Source: Trichomonas vaginalis G3
Taxonomy: Eukaryota; Parabasalia; Trichomonadida; Trichomonadidae
Reading direction: 5' to 3'
DNA length: 64,000 nucleotides
Assembly: GCF_026262505.1 (NCBI RefSeq)
Contig: NC_067208.1
Location: 5,031,962-5,095,961, forward strand
A model generated the notes under the pieces. The model was not told the DNA's origin. It ran no database searches and worked only from the letters and a program-made list of their open reading frames with translations. The position numbers were made by a program, and so were the translations under genes. Within the stretch, counting starts at the first letter, position 1; every line of letters begins with the position of its first letter. Shown in pieces: positions 51,914-61,451 of this stretch.

Positions 51914-51959
51914 AGCCTTGACCAAAGGGTCTAGGCTCAAAGCGCGTTCATTGAACGCG
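51914..51959. repeat. Double mini-hairpin, long form
   Basis: AGCCT-t-GACC-aaag-GGTC-t-AGGCT followed by CGCGTTC-att-GAACGCG. The longest stems of the series; lies between the integrase and the fibre gene. Confidence 0.85.
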
Positions 51960-54938
51960 GTACCATGCAATACAGTCATAAATGGTGGCATGTAATCTTC
52001 ACCCGAGCCGTTGGATTTGTTGTGAAAGTATGGATATGATTTCCTCCTGTTCAGTTGGTCGAAAAGTCTTTTTGCTGAATTGTTATAAGATGGAGATAAA
52101 ACGTCATGGCCAGCTTCATAGTCGAGTTGTATAATGGGTGTCTCTTAATGAGTGACTATGGTCGCCAGAAAAGTTTGTAGTTCCTGAATGAGTGTGCGGT
52201 GGAAGGTTTGCTTCTAAATTTCTTTGAACCACCTGTTTGCTTTGAAGAGTTAGCACAGTATAAGAATTTGTCTACAATCTGCTGCCATGTACCAAAACCC
52301 AGAACTGTTGCGGGATTTGTTGAATTCATTGACGTATAAATAGAGCCTATAGGATATATGGTTTCAAGAATCTGAGTCTTTAATGTTTGAAGCTCTGTTT
52401 TATCTGCTTTAAGGTCTAAACATCCTGAAACCCATCCTGTATCAGCTTTAACTTTAAAAGTCTCCGATGTCCATTCATGATACCATTCAACCTTTTCTTT
52501 AATTTCATTATCTTTTTCATCAACATAAGTTTTATCTGCTTTCTTATCATATAAATCTTGAGCAGTGAATTTAACATTATTTTCATCATCCATGACATAA
52601 ACATTTTTACAGCTAATTTCTTTCTTCGTTGTTATGTTTTCATTCGATGTTAAACCTTGTGGAAAGTTAGGAGGTTTATAATATAATGCATCCCCACCAG
52701 TTCCGCCAACCGTTCCTTCAATACTTTCTATAGCAACAGTTGTGAAGAATTTATGTGTATGTTCTTTATCTGCTTTTTTATCTAACATTGCTGGTAGTTC
52801 ATATGCTTCAAAGTTTCTGGCATGACCTTCAATGTTCATACATTTACTATTTAAGGAGTTTAGTGTATCTTTTACGCTTGTACTTGGATTCTCTAAAGGT
52901 GCACTTGAACCAAGGGTATAGTTCAATATTATGTCGTCTGCTCTAACAGTAGTGAAGGATTTATGTGTATGGTTCTTGTCAGCTTTATTATTTAATGTAG
53001 CTTGAAGTTCATTATATCGGAGATATTGTGTTTATGAGATTTCAAAACTTTGTTCGTTGCGTCAAGTTCATCTTTGTCAGCTTTACTTTTAATAGCATCT
53101 TCAAAGTTATTTTTGCCTTAACTCTCAATGTAAATCTTGGTTCAACTAATACACCGTTAACAAAGAAATACGAAGCATATATTTCATTGTTATAACCAAA
53201 TGCTTCTGGTGCTTTACCTGTGTCATACTGTACAGTACAGTGTATGTCATAACCTTTAGCACGAATGAATTTATATCTTCTTTCATTAACATCTTCAGTG
53301 CTTATTTGTTCATCCTGTGTTAAATATCCATGGTAGTCCGTTATAATCTGTTCGTCTGAACTTATATAATGAACATGATTTTTATCTGCTTTTTCGGCTA
53401 ATTTCTCTTCTATCTCATTTATTTCAAGTTCATGCCTACCACCACCTCCGAAGAAGTATTTTTCTTCAGCTCTTGAAGAACGTCCACTTCGCCATCTTTT
53501 GGTGTCAATAATGAGACTTTGAGTTAAAACCTTTCCTGTCTTAATGGATGTTTGTAAAACTTCTTCTTCACCCGTGTTCGGGGTCATAGTCGTCATCATA
53601 TCTTGTGAAATCAGAGATGTTGTCATACATTAAGCATATCTGTCTCAAAAGTTCTGCTATTTGAAACTGGAACGAAAGATATACAGAACTTTCATCATCT
53701 CCTAAAGTCAAGTCTGCTTTCTTAAGTATTTCTTGAATGTATGCAATGAGAACAGAGTACCTTGGAAAATATTCGAACAATATTTCATTAGCTGTTGGTT
53801 TTGGTGGTTCTTCTGGAGTTTCTGTTGTTTCAGTTCCTTCTGTAGGTTCTGTTGGAGTTTCTGCATCTCTTGACTTCAATGCTCTTGCTCTCAAAGACCT
53901 AAATGTTAGAGCACCAGGTTTTACAAAGGACTTTATAAATGCTTTAATAGTTCCTGGTAAGTTATTGTTAGCATTAAGTAAGTTCCTTATGCTTCCATCA
54001 TGTACGTCCATAGCACTATGTAAAAAATCTATACTTTTCTTGTAGTCAGCAATAGACTGACTGTGATTTTTTAAAGATTTGTCAATACCTTTAAGCCAAT
54101 CTTCATGCATGTCTGATACTGAGCCAAGAATATCATTTGCTTCCTTTAGTGTATTTTGTGCTTCTCGTAAAGTATCCAATCCCGTACGTGCATTGTTTGC
54201 TATACGTCTTACAGTATCTATTTGACTCCTTGTTTCTTGCATCCAACCAGATAAAGTTTTAATAGTATCAGAACCATTTGAAATGAAGTTCAAAGCATTT
54301 TTAACGTCATCTAAAACTTCTTCACCAAGTACTGCCCATATCTTTCCGATTTGGTATTGAAGAACTCCATATGAAGCAGCTGTTAAACCAGTATTTATAA
54401 GGTTCCATATCCATGCTTTAGCAGTTTTTCCATCCTTTCCATCCAAACCGTTTTCGCCTTGAGGTCCTTGTATTCCTTGTATTCCTTGTGGTCCTTGAGC
54501 TCCAGTGTCACCCTTCTCTCCTTTCAGTTCATCTTTATGTTCGTTATAATATTCTAATGTCATAAGGTGTACATCATTACTGCTACCAGCAACGCCGAGA
54601 ATTTGTTTCTCATTCATGACTAAATTCTTTAGGCATTTAATGTTGTCGTCAAATCGAAAGCTCTTTAACAATTCAATGAGAACATTTAATACTTTCACTA
54701 ATGAGGCATCTACTGTAGAATTTATATATTGCACCGTTCCATCATTTATGATGGGAACCTTGCTTGTTGTAATGAATGGGTCATAAGTGTTAAAAGTATC
54801 GAAATCAATGACTTTTTTAGTCTTTCCATCGTCAATGACTAAATCATTGCCTTCAATGGTTAAAGTTGAGTTTTCGTTTACTAGTTCATGTGCTCTTCTT
54901 GCTTCATTTGTTTCATACGCATATGCAGCAATAGTCAT
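51950..54938 (-). pseudogene. Collagen-like / tail-collar fibre gene (inner Maverick)
   Basis: Reads from 54938 (MTIAAYAYETNEARRAHELV). Parts: N-terminal beta domain similar to that of the outer fibre gene (LKYGDLEIVLK versus LTIEGNDLVID), a short collagen-like Gly-x-y run (GEKGDTGAQGPQGIQ) near 54500, long heptad helices, a Thr/Glu/Pro linker, further KADK repeats, and a phage-type collar tip (YPIGSIYTSMNSTNP, GFGTWQQIVDKFLY). The tip and the DNEIKEKVEWYHEW stretch are nearly identical in DNA to the outer Maverick. It looks broken about four times. Probably an attachment fibre. Confidence 0.75.
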
Positions 54939-54955
54939 ATTTTAATGAGAATAAA

Positions 54956-55720
54956 ATGTTGTTCTATTTGCAAAGTACAGACCCAAACGAATACGGGACA
55001 GTAAAGCTACAAACAAACTTAGGTCTTCAGAATGAAGCGCTTGCTTTCAGAGTTGTTGACTTCAATACTATCGCAACTTTTGTCATAACAGATGAAACAG
55101 ATTTCATAGAGATTGAAATAGATGACAAAAGAAGTGTTATAACATTTCCTAACAGAGCTGGGTATAGAATATATAAAATTGCTGGAGTCATAGATACTCT
55201 CATAAATGAAGAAACTATTGACAACATAGATGTCGAACTCTCTTCTGAGGGAACATTGAAGTTCAGCAGCGAGAAAGAGTTTAAGATACCAAGAATGAGT
55301 CATAGAGTACAACTTCTTTTGGGTGCATACCATATGACATTTCCTTTGAAAAGTGTTGACAAAACGATTGAGATGAAATCTGTTCCATACGTATGTTATG
55401 GCAATTGTTTATACATTGAGTCTAAAATAGCTAATGTCACAGGCATTTCAGGAGTTAATAGTAAAGGTTCAGTAGAATATAAATCCTTCTGTTATGCAGT
55501 CAATTCAATGTTCATTCCAAATGTTCCTGTCATAGCAACTCATTTAGGTAAATGGGTTCGCATTAGTCCTCATAATTTGAAAGACATGCAATTCAGACTT
55601 GTTGACTTTCAAGGAGAGCCTGTAGAACTGAAGGCACCAGTGCGAATGACTGTTGAAGTTGACTTTTTAGATAATATTAAATGCAACAGCTTACAAGAGA
55701 ACTCAGAGCTAAAAATATAA
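54956..55720 (+). CDS. Beta-rich structural protein, 254 residues (penton/minor capsid-like)
   Basis: Starts MLFYLQSTDPNEYGTVKL, divergent from the fibre gene and 17 bp apart. Predominantly beta, with a C-terminal part KWVRISPHNLKDMQFRLVD and the final strand VRMTVEVDFLD, shared with the outer Maverick gene at 29415-30862. Several virion proteins of adeno-like particles have this length and fold type, but penton identity is inference. Reads whole. Its end overlaps the next gene by 40 bases. Confidence 0.6.
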   Translation: MLFYLQSTDPNEYGTVKLQTNLGLQNEALAFRVVDFNTIATFVITDETDFIEIEIDDKRSVITFPNRAGYRIYKIAGVIDTLINEETIDNIDVELSSEGTLKFSSEKEFKIPRMSHRVQLLLGAYHMTFPLKSVDKTIEMKSVPYVCYGNCLYIESKIANVTGISGVNSKGSVEYKSFCYAVNSMFIPNVPVIATHLGKWVRISPHNLKDMQFRLVDFQGEPVELKAPVRMTVEVDFLDNIKCNSLQENSELKI

Positions 55721-55923
55721 AGTATGAATGTTATGTATTAGGTCATGAACTTTGGTTGTTGCTGTTTGATGAAACAAATGAGTTAGTTATGTCAGTCAAG
55801 AGAACAGAAAAATATTGTGTTAGTGAAAACTGCACCAAGTCAATAAGATTAGGTTTGCATTATGAAGATGAGTTCGATACTGTTGAAGAAGTTTTGGACA
55901 GATACTATAAGTTGTTAACTTGA
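55681..55923 (+). CDS. Small protein, 80 residues, overlapping the previous gene
   Basis: Starts MQQLTRELRAKNIKYECYV 40 bases before the previous stop, in another frame. Alpha-beta-beta-alpha layout with Cys and an acidic C-terminal helix (DEFDTVEEVLDRYYKLL). The overlap suggests translation from a separate start, which is unusual for Trichomonas. Function unknown. A double mini-hairpin follows its stop. Confidence 0.55.
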   Translation: MQQLTRELRAKNIKYECYVLGHELWLLLFDETNELVMSVKRTEKYCVSENCTKSIRLGLHYEDEFDTVEEVLDRYYKLLT

Positions 55924-55939
55924 AATTTTTTTGACTGAC

Positions 55940-55965
55940 GGCGCAAAGCACCAAGACCGAAGGTC
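55940..55965. repeat. Double mini-hairpin
   Basis: GGCGC-aaa-GCACC (one mismatch), AA, GACC-gaa-GGTC, between two convergent genes. Confidence 0.65.
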
Positions 55966-55974
55966 CTGACTGCT

Positions 55975-56589
55975 TTAATTTACTAAAACATATTTCAAAC
56001 AAAGCTTATAGTCAGTAGATAGTTTTGTATACTCGTTCGAATATTTATACTTAAACTCAACTCCTGTAGTTCCTGGTGTTTCAATGATGCGGATGTTACC
56101 TATTTTCATGAATAGTGGAGTTTGACCACAGCATTCGATTTCAGGGTCGAGATAGTCAATGACACATTGTTTCCCTGTTATTCGTGAGATAACATTTTCA
56201 AGGTCCTCCTTTGTTAGAATTATTTGGTTCTTGCTTATAAGATTTGTCAAAAGCTTCTTATCGTCTTTGAGTAAAATTGTTTGGTATAACTGAAGAAGGT
56301 AATGGTCTACGTTATCTGAAGAATTTGTTTGAACATTTGTGTAAGGATTGTCGTTGGCTTCTCTTGAAAGAACTTGGTCCAGTGGTGGATACTCTAACTT
56401 AACATCTGATGTAGTGTTAGCGTTTGAAGCTGAGTTTAAATTCACCGACTTAAGTTCTGGTTCTTTTTCTTTCAAACACTCCGAACTATAGTTCTTTATG
56501 ACAATATTGTTTGTCGTTCGTGAGTCAACATTTGATGTTGGTTCAATTGGAACATTAACGGCACCAGCTAAGATGGATTTGCTTCTCAT
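55975..56589 (-). CDS. Conserved Maverick protein with Cys-Cys-Gly motif, 204 residues
   Basis: Starts MRSKSILAGAVNVPIEP. Polar, Asn/Ser-rich N-terminal half; C-terminal half helical then beta with LISKNQIILTKEDLENVI and IECCGQTPLFMKI, ending LCLKYVLVN. The outer Maverick has the same protein family at 31358-32027. Its conservation across two divergent Mavericks points to a virion or assembly function. Reads whole. Confidence 0.6.
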   Translation of the reverse strand: MRSKSILAGAVNVPIEPTSNVDSRTTNNIVIKNYSSECLKEKEPELKSVNLNSASNANTTSDVKLEYPPLDQVLSREANDNPYTNVQTNSSDNVDHYLLQLYQTILLKDDKKLLTNLISKNQIILTKEDLENVISRITGKQCVIDYLDPEIECCGQTPLFMKIGNIRIIETPGTTGVEFKYKYSNEYTKLSTDYKLCLKYVLVN

Positions 56590-56614
56590 TTCATATAGAA
56601 TAAAAACCTTTTAT

Positions 56615-57016
56615 ATGTATGAAATGAACAATATACTCGACAAGGGTTTGAATGTAAAGCTAACGAATGAAAATATTGTTGAATTCACTGAGACAGGAGC
56701 TGTGTATAAAGATGTAGAACTACAGAACAAAAGAGCTAAGGGAAGAAGCAGGAACATGAACAAAGGGTGGAAGCCTATAAAAATTTATGTCAATGATGGC
56801 TCAGGAGGTTCAAACATAAAGTATGCAGAAAGTTATAGAGTTTATGCGCTAAAAGGTGAGAAGCCTTCATTTAAGAACAGCTATTCTAACACATATCCTC
56901 AAAAGCTAACGGATGGGGAAGTGGATGATATGAATGACAGCAAAAATATTAACAGAAATGGCGACAGAGATGCATGGAATTTGTTTACCATCAGTCAATT
57001 GAAGGTTAAGCTTTAA
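56615..57016 (+). CDS. Small basic protein, 133 residues
   Basis: Start MYEMNNILDKGLNVKLTNE chosen at 56615 because the frame upstream is antisense to the CCG gene. Basic middle (NKRAKGRSRNMNKGWKP), Gly/Ser turn (NDGSGGSNIKYAESY), and a C-terminal strand LFTISQLKVKL. It is divergent from the CCG protein gene, as is the 159-residue gene of the outer Maverick (30882-31361) in the same place, so the two may be counterparts. It overlaps the ATPase stop by four bases. Function unknown. Reads whole. Confidence 0.55.
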   Translation: MYEMNNILDKGLNVKLTNENIVEFTETGAVYKDVELQNKRAKGRSRNMNKGWKPIKIYVNDGSGGSNIKYAESYRVYALKGEKPSFKNSYSNTYPQKLTDGEVDDMNDSKNINRNGDRDAWNLFTISQLKVKL

Positions 57017-57899
57017 AATAATGTTGGTCGTTCCCATGGAATATTTTTGACTTTAATGGTATTAGTCATGATATGAATCTCAAGGTATGAACGAGGAGAG
57101 ATGAGAGACTTATATGCTTCCCAAATTTCTTCAAAAGGTAATGTTATACCTGACTGTTTCCAAATGAGTTCAATATCATAACGTGAGAAACCTTGAAAGA
57201 TAACGAAGTCAGTTATGAGACGTTTTATGTTTAAAGCTAAAAACCTCCATGTTTGCATAAGTATTGCTACAGTTAAGGATAATGTCTGACTTTAGTAATG
57301 ATGTTAGCTAATGGTGAGTCTGGTTTTGACACTAAACCTTTTCCGGCGAAGTCGTCACAAACGAGCAGAGTGTTTGAAGGATATTTTTTGAAGGGGTATT
57401 TTGAAAGTTTTGATAGAATGTAGTTTGTCAGTCGTTTCATATCGTAAACTCCTGAGTACTGACGTAAGTGGTGTTTGTCAATAATTCTTTCCATCTCCTC
57501 AGAGGTCTTTTGCATTCCTGACTGTATAAATTCAACGATGGCATAATATTTCCTCTTACGTCGAATGTAACGTTGAAGAAATTCAATGAGTTCACTGTCT
57601 GGAACTTTAACGACAGAGGCTTGAACTTTTGACATAAATGTTTTCGCTGTTGAATCCATAGAGTCTGAAGTTGCTGATATAATGATTTGGTCATAGTAAG
57701 AGTCGTTTCCTAAACGCTCTGTTATGAGTATATGACGAATGAGGTTAAATGTCTTTCCTGACCCCATCTTTCCACAATAGAAATACACACCATTTGAACA
57801 GAACTCATAGTCCTTACTGAAAGGAAGAATGAGAGAAGAGTTAAGTTTATCTGTGGTTTCATTCATGTCTTCATCTACTTCTTCAAATAAATGTTTCAT
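57013..57899 (-). pseudogene. Packaging ATPase (A32/FtsK-like, inner Maverick)
   Basis: Reads from 57899. Walker A YFYCGKMGSGKTFNLIRHIL, a helix with TERLGNDSYYDQIIISA, Walker B NTLLVCDDFAGKGL, then QTWRFLALNIKRLITDFVIF and a C-terminal FEEIWEAYKSLISPRSYLEI, which parallels INELYTQYQQLGEHGKII of the outer ATPase. Drives DNA into capsids in related viruses. It looks broken about once. Confidence 0.8.
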
Positions 57900-57915
57900 T
57901 TTATTATAATTAAAA

Positions 57916-58797
57916 ATGCAAGTCAGAAATATTCAGAACATAGCACCGAGTCTAACTGACAAGAGTATAAAGATATACTATGAACACGTTATGATGAAAC
58001 CAACCAAAATTCAAGAAAGTCAGTATACTTATGAATATCCAAGACACTGGGTAGAGTATGTAGGAGGTGAGAAAGCTATTGAAATCAGACAAGTTAGAAG
58101 TATTCCAGCAGGAAGAACAATATTATTGAAGAACTTTAATGTTTTGAGATATAATGATGAAACAAAGAAGCAAGATAGTTTCCCTGTTGCTGTGTATGTG
58201 AACCTAGACACAGGAGATGACATGAAAGTTTTTAATACAAAGCTTCAAACGGTAGTGAGAGAACAACTTACTGCGGAAGGGCATCCATTACCTTCAGAAG
58301 TTACCATAGCATATAATTTTGAAACAAACTCAATAGATTTTAAAGTCATCTCTGCAAAGAAGTCAGGTTTTACATTTAATGAAGCAGATGTATATTCGAA
58401 TGAAAACTTCAAAGCTATTGCATGGTTAGATAATGACGATTGTTTTAAGAAAATCTTTAAATTCAGTGACTCAAAGATGTCAATTGATGACCTTCGTGGA
58501 ATGTTACCATCGACGTTTACAGTAGAAGGTTCAGCAGGATTGCTTACAAGTTTTTCAATTGGTGGCATTTGGTCTCGTGAAAACATTGTTATAAAATCCA
58601 GTATAAGTGAATTTGCTGAAGAATCTATATTATGTCTTTCAAACTACATGTATTCGCCGCCGAAGCATTATAGTATAACAAACTTTGTCAGTAAGTTTAA
58701 CATAAGACTTGTCGAACCTTCTTCAATGAAAGATGTTGTGCTACCTAAAGATGGAAAGGATGGACTCATTATTGAGATGATTTTAATAGCATATTAA
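57916..58797 (+). CDS. Beta-rich structural protein, 293 residues (minor capsid-like)
   Basis: Starts MQVRNIQNIAPSLTDKSIK, 16 bp from the divergent ATPase gene. Contains YEYPRHWVEYVGGEKAIEIR near residue 45, which resembles VTFKFPTDWIVNINEEKYIG of the gene at 39741, and a C-terminus FNIRLVEPSSMKDVVLPKDG similar in style to the protein at 54956. The family therefore seems to have at least three members in this element. A virion protein is likely; penton or fibre-base role is inference. Reads whole. Confidence 0.6.
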   Translation: MQVRNIQNIAPSLTDKSIKIYYEHVMMKPTKIQESQYTYEYPRHWVEYVGGEKAIEIRQVRSIPAGRTILLKNFNVLRYNDETKKQDSFPVAVYVNLDTGDDMKVFNTKLQTVVREQLTAEGHPLPSEVTIAYNFETNSIDFKVISAKKSGFTFNEADVYSNENFKAIAWLDNDDCFKKIFKFSDSKMSIDDLRGMLPSTFTVEGSAGLLTSFSIGGIWSRENIVIKSSISEFAEESILCLSNYMYSPPKHYSITNFVSKFNIRLVEPSSMKDVVLPKDGKDGLIIEMILIAY

Positions 58798-59017
58798 ATG
58801 AGCTTGTTCTTGAAGGTCATTCATGATGAAATAACTGTTGTAGAAGATGTTAGCAATTGTTCAGACATTTTGAAGCGTATAGATGATATAAGAAATAAGT
58901 TAGATAGACCGCAAAGCGGTGGGCGAAGCCCGTGAGAATGTTTATGTTTCATTGACTTTCTCCAGTAACGAGAACTTTTATGAGATAATATTGAAGAGAG
59001 ATGATTTTAATATGGTG
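58798..59017 (+). pseudogene. Small gene carrying a double mini-hairpin
   Basis: Starts MSLFLKVIHDEITVVEDVSN, its ATG overlapping the preceding stop (TAAATG). Helical, ending in a strand NENFYEIILKRDDFN just before the next gene. The double mini-hairpin at 58909-58931 lies inside. It looks broken about once. Function unknown. Confidence 0.4.
58909..58931. repeat. Double mini-hairpin
   Basis: CCGC-aaa-GCGG, T, GGGC-gaa-GCCC; the most compact and regular example. Confidence 0.85.
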
Positions 59018-59020
59018 TAA

Positions 59021-59548
59021 ATGGTAGCTTGGGCAGCTTTAGGCGCAATGGGAACAAAAGCATTAGCATTTGGAGCAAAAGCACTTGGAGCTTATGACGC
59101 AGTAAATAAAATGAGTGGAGGTAGGGTTTCGAAGACATTAGATGCAAATAAAGGAAAGATTGGAGGCTGGGTTGCAAAGAAGTTAAGATTAAATAAAATA
59201 GGGCTCATAAATAAAGCATCCAATTTGGTTGCGACTGAGTCAGAAAATGCTTTAGGAAAGGACGATGAGTTTGCAAAACACGCAAAAGACTTTAATGACC
59301 AGATGAAAGGTGAAACAATGCATTTAAATAGAGTCGATGGAACTAAAGAAAATGTTTCTTCTCCACCAGTAGTTCTTCCGTATGGTCCCTATGGAATGTA
59401 TGGAAACCCTTATGAACGACCATTTGACCCATTGACTGGTGGAAGTAACTGGTATCATTACGGCCGAAGAAGAAAGACAGTCAAGTTGGAGACAGATGTT
59501 AAGAAAGCAACTAAAAAGAAACCAAGGAAGAGAGTTATAAAGCAATGA
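59021..59548 (+). CDS. pVI-like minor capsid protein, 175 residues
   Basis: Starts MVAWAALGAMGTKALAFGAK: an N-terminal Ala/Gly-rich hydrophobic or amphipathic helix, a basic linker (KIGGWVAKKLRLNKIGL), a Pro/Tyr/Gly-rich stretch (VLPYGPYGMYGNPYERP) and a very basic tail (KKATKKKPRKRVIKQ). This layout resembles adenoviral protein VI-type membrane-active, DNA-proximal minor capsid proteins. Starts a few bases after the previous stop (GTGTAAATGG), again TAAATG. Its 3' end runs into the right terminal repeat. Reads whole. Confidence 0.6.
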   Translation: MVAWAALGAMGTKALAFGAKALGAYDAVNKMSGGRVSKTLDANKGKIGGWVAKKLRLNKIGLINKASNLVATESENALGKDDEFAKHAKDFNDQMKGETMHLNRVDGTKENVSSPPVVLPYGPYGMYGNPYERPFDPLTGGSNWYHYGRRRKTVKLETDVKKATKKKPRKRVIKQ

Positions 59549-59554
59549 ATTCAA

Positions 59555-59605
59555 CAGGGTAGAAATGAGGTTAGATATCGGGTTAGATCTAACCATCTAC
59601 CCTAA
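59555..59605. repeat. GGTTAGAT stem-loop, right terminal repeat
   Basis: GGGTAGAAATGAGGTTAGAT, then GGTTAGATCTAACC and ATCTACCC. Located between the 3' ends of the pVI-like gene and the terminal-repeat gene. Confidence 0.8.
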
Positions 59606-59704
59606 ATTTATTTTTGTGCTATGTTTTCATACGTGTGAGGGTGGTGATATCATTTATTTTTAAGTTTATTTTTATATAAATGACAGAACAAAAATATAAC
59701 ATTT

Positions 59705-60139
59705 CTACTCAGCAGGAATGAGACCCTTACTGACTATGTATTCGTTTAATGCTTGATGAAAACAATGGTACATATTATCGTATGGGTATACACAACGTCT
59801 GTTTCCATCGTCGTCGTATATGTAGAGCTCAAATCCAGTCCAACCTTCTTTTGTACAATATGTAGCTTTATTTAAGTATGCATTTATGTAGATAAGGCAA
59901 TTTTCTTCATCGCTCCAGAAATAATTTTTGTTCTTTGTTGAAATATTTTTCGTTCCTCTGCGACCATAAGGAATGTATGCAATGAACTTTGCGGCATAAG
60001 GGATTGTAATATACTCAGGGTTTCTTTCATCGTCAATGGGTCTGTCTTTGTTAAAATGCATGTTTCTCAGTTTTACTTGAGTTTTGAATAGTTCACGGAA
60101 ACGTTCTGGGAAAGAGTCATAGTAAATGTAGTCAGACAT
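59705..60139 (-). CDS. Terminal-repeat protein, right copy, 144 residues
   Basis: Starts MSDYIYYDSFPERFRELF. Tyr- and aromatic-rich (YITIPYAAKFIAYIPYGRRG, FWSDEENCLIYINAYL), ending VSKGLIPAE. Compact alpha/beta protein without signal or membrane span. Reads whole, unlike its left twin at 36043-36475. Being in the terminal repeat, it is present twice per element and is kept in pairs by repeat homogenisation. A role at element ends, for example terminal-protein-like or regulatory, is a speculation based only on position. Confidence 0.6.
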   Translation of the reverse strand: MSDYIYYDSFPERFRELFKTQVKLRNMHFNKDRPIDDERNPEYITIPYAAKFIAYIPYGRRGTKNISTKNKNYFWSDEENCLIYINAYLNKATYCTKEGWTGFELYIYDDDGNRRCVYPYDNMYHCFHQALNEYIVSKGLIPAE

Positions 60140-60212
60140 GTCTTTGTAATGAAATAAAAATTAAAAAAAATAAAAATAAGGTTATTTTTTATTTAGTGAG
60201 GACGGTAGTGAA

Positions 60213-60225
60213 TTCGTTAGTGAAG
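60213..60225 (+). repeat. 13-bp target duplication, left (element B)
   Basis: TTCGTTAGTGAAG; right copy CTCGTTAGTGAAG at 61261-61273. The site is itself in a 12-bp CGTTAGTGAAGT tandem repeat, so part of the match could be native. Confidence 0.6.
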
Positions 60226-60309
60226 GGCAAACCCAAATTTTAGCTAAAAGTGACAGAAAAAAAAGTTTAGTATTAAAAAAAAGACCGATGAGAGCTTCGT
60301 TCGAAATAT

Positions 60310-60371
60310 AGAGGGAACTGAGAATGCGCAACCATTCTCAGGGAATATTGGATGCTATTCCCGTTCCCTCT
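60310..60371. other. Three-way junction in element B
   Basis: Same stems as 9796-9857, all complementary positions kept. Confidence 0.85.
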
Positions 60372-60412
60372 GTATGGAAAATTGAGGTTTTCAAAGGGAG
60401 TTAAAATAATAT

Positions 60413-60886
60413 CAAATTTATACTAATTTACTTCAAAATACAAAAGTATTTGACAGCTAAAATTAGTTACTTTAGCAAGCCTATCAATACCCTTTTACGA
60501 TTATTGCTACTTTTTCGAAATAAAAGTAAAAACAAATTTATACTAATTTACTTCAAAATACAAAAGTATTTGACAGCTAAAATTAGTTACTTTAGCAAGC
60601 CTATCAATACCCTTTTACGATTATTGCTACTTTTTCGAAATAAAAGTAAAAACAAATTTATACTAATTTACTTCAAAATACAAAAGTATTTGACAGCTAA
60701 AATTAGTTACTTTAGCAAGCCTATCAATACCCTTTTACGATTATTGCTACTTTTTCGAAATAAAAGTAAAAACAAATTTATACTAATTTACTTTCAAAAT
60801 ACAAAAGTATTTGACAGCTAAAATTAGTTACTTTAGCAAGCCTATCAATACCCTTTTACGATTATTGCTACTTTTTCGAAATAAAA
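60413..60886 (-). repeat. 120-bp satellite, 4 units
   Basis: Same unit as 7371-9755, reverse orientation. Confidence 0.95.
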
Positions 60887-61260
60887 TAAATTTATTATCA
60901 AAAACCTTTTTTTTCTTAGTAAAAATAAACGAAATTTTTTACCTTATGAACTTTTGATGGAAATATGCAAATTTAAAATAATAAAGAAAGCCGCGAGCGA
61001 AGCGATCGGCTTAGTTCGAAGATTTTGATTCAAATCTTTGCTGATCTGTAATTCGCGGAAGCCGCGAGCGAATCGAGCGGCTTAGGTCTAAGATTTTGAT
61101 TCAAATCTTTGCTTATATTCCTTAAATTCTTTATGAAACTCGCAACAGTTCCATAAAAAATTTTAAATTCTAAACTGTCGAAATTACCGATCGGTAATCA
61201 CACCCCTCACGGGTGTGTCGCTTTTTACAGGCGTGTCACTTTTAGCTAAAATTACCCCTA

Positions 61261-61273
61261 CTCGTTAGTGAAG
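61261..61273 (+). repeat. 13-bp target duplication, right (element B)
   Basis: CTCGTTAGTGAAG, pairs with 60213-60225. Confidence 0.6.
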
Positions 61274-61389
61274 TCGTTAGTGAAGCCGTTTATGTGTCAG
61301 ACGGTTTTGTAAATATTTAAGGTTAAGTTGGTGTTATGGTTGTGTTGTAAAATATACGTTACCGGTTTCGTAAAGTGTCAAATTCACAT

Positions 61390-61430
61390 ATCAAGGGTAA
61401 GGAGGCGCGCAGTGCCGCCGTACCCTTGAT
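61390..61430. other. Terminal hairpin in right repeat
   Basis: Mirror of 35799-35839: ATCAAGGGTA/TACCCTTGAT stem, 13 bases from the tip. Confidence 0.75.
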
Positions 61431-61443
61431 AGTCATACTAACT

Positions 61444-61448
61444 ATTTT
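61444..61448 (+). repeat. 5-bp target duplication ATTTT, right (inner Maverick)
   Basis: Pairs with 35781-35785. Confidence 0.6.
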
Positions 61449-61451
61449 AAG

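Larger units (their letters stand above)
60226..61260 (-). mobile_element. Satellite-loaded TIR element B (1.0 kb)
   Basis: Inverted relative of element A: starts GGCAAACCCAAATTTTAG and ends CTAAAATTACCCCTA. Arms are almost identical to those of A apart from an extra ~18 bp near the TAGGGG end, and only four 120-bp units are present. Inserted in the right terminal repeat of the inner Maverick; the left repeat has the empty site at about 35945-35965. It is therefore younger than the Maverick insertion. No coding capacity. Confidence 0.88.
35786..61443. mobile_element. Inner Maverick/Polinton (fossil), 25.7 kb, nested in the outer one
   Basis: Starts AGTTAGTATGACTATC and ends with its reverse complement; terminal repeats ~869 bp, 98 percent-like similarity by eye. 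Parts: terminal-repeat gene at each end, small TM protein, capsid, Lys-rich protein, minor structural gene, pPolB, SAP-like protein, KilA-N protein, KilA-N/GIY-YIG protein, unknown 312-residue protein, 24-unit hairpin array, integrase, collagen-like/collar fibre, four structural genes, ATPase, and a pVI-like protein. It is of a different lineage from the outer element (low protein similarity, no primase-helicase). It has roughly fifteen to twenty breaks, most in the left half. Element B sits in its right repeat. Confidence 0.9.
59524..61443 (-). repeat. Inner Maverick right terminal inverted repeat (with element B inside)
   Basis: Reverse complement of 35786-36654. The extra length is element B (60226-61260) and its target duplication. 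Confidence 0.9.
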
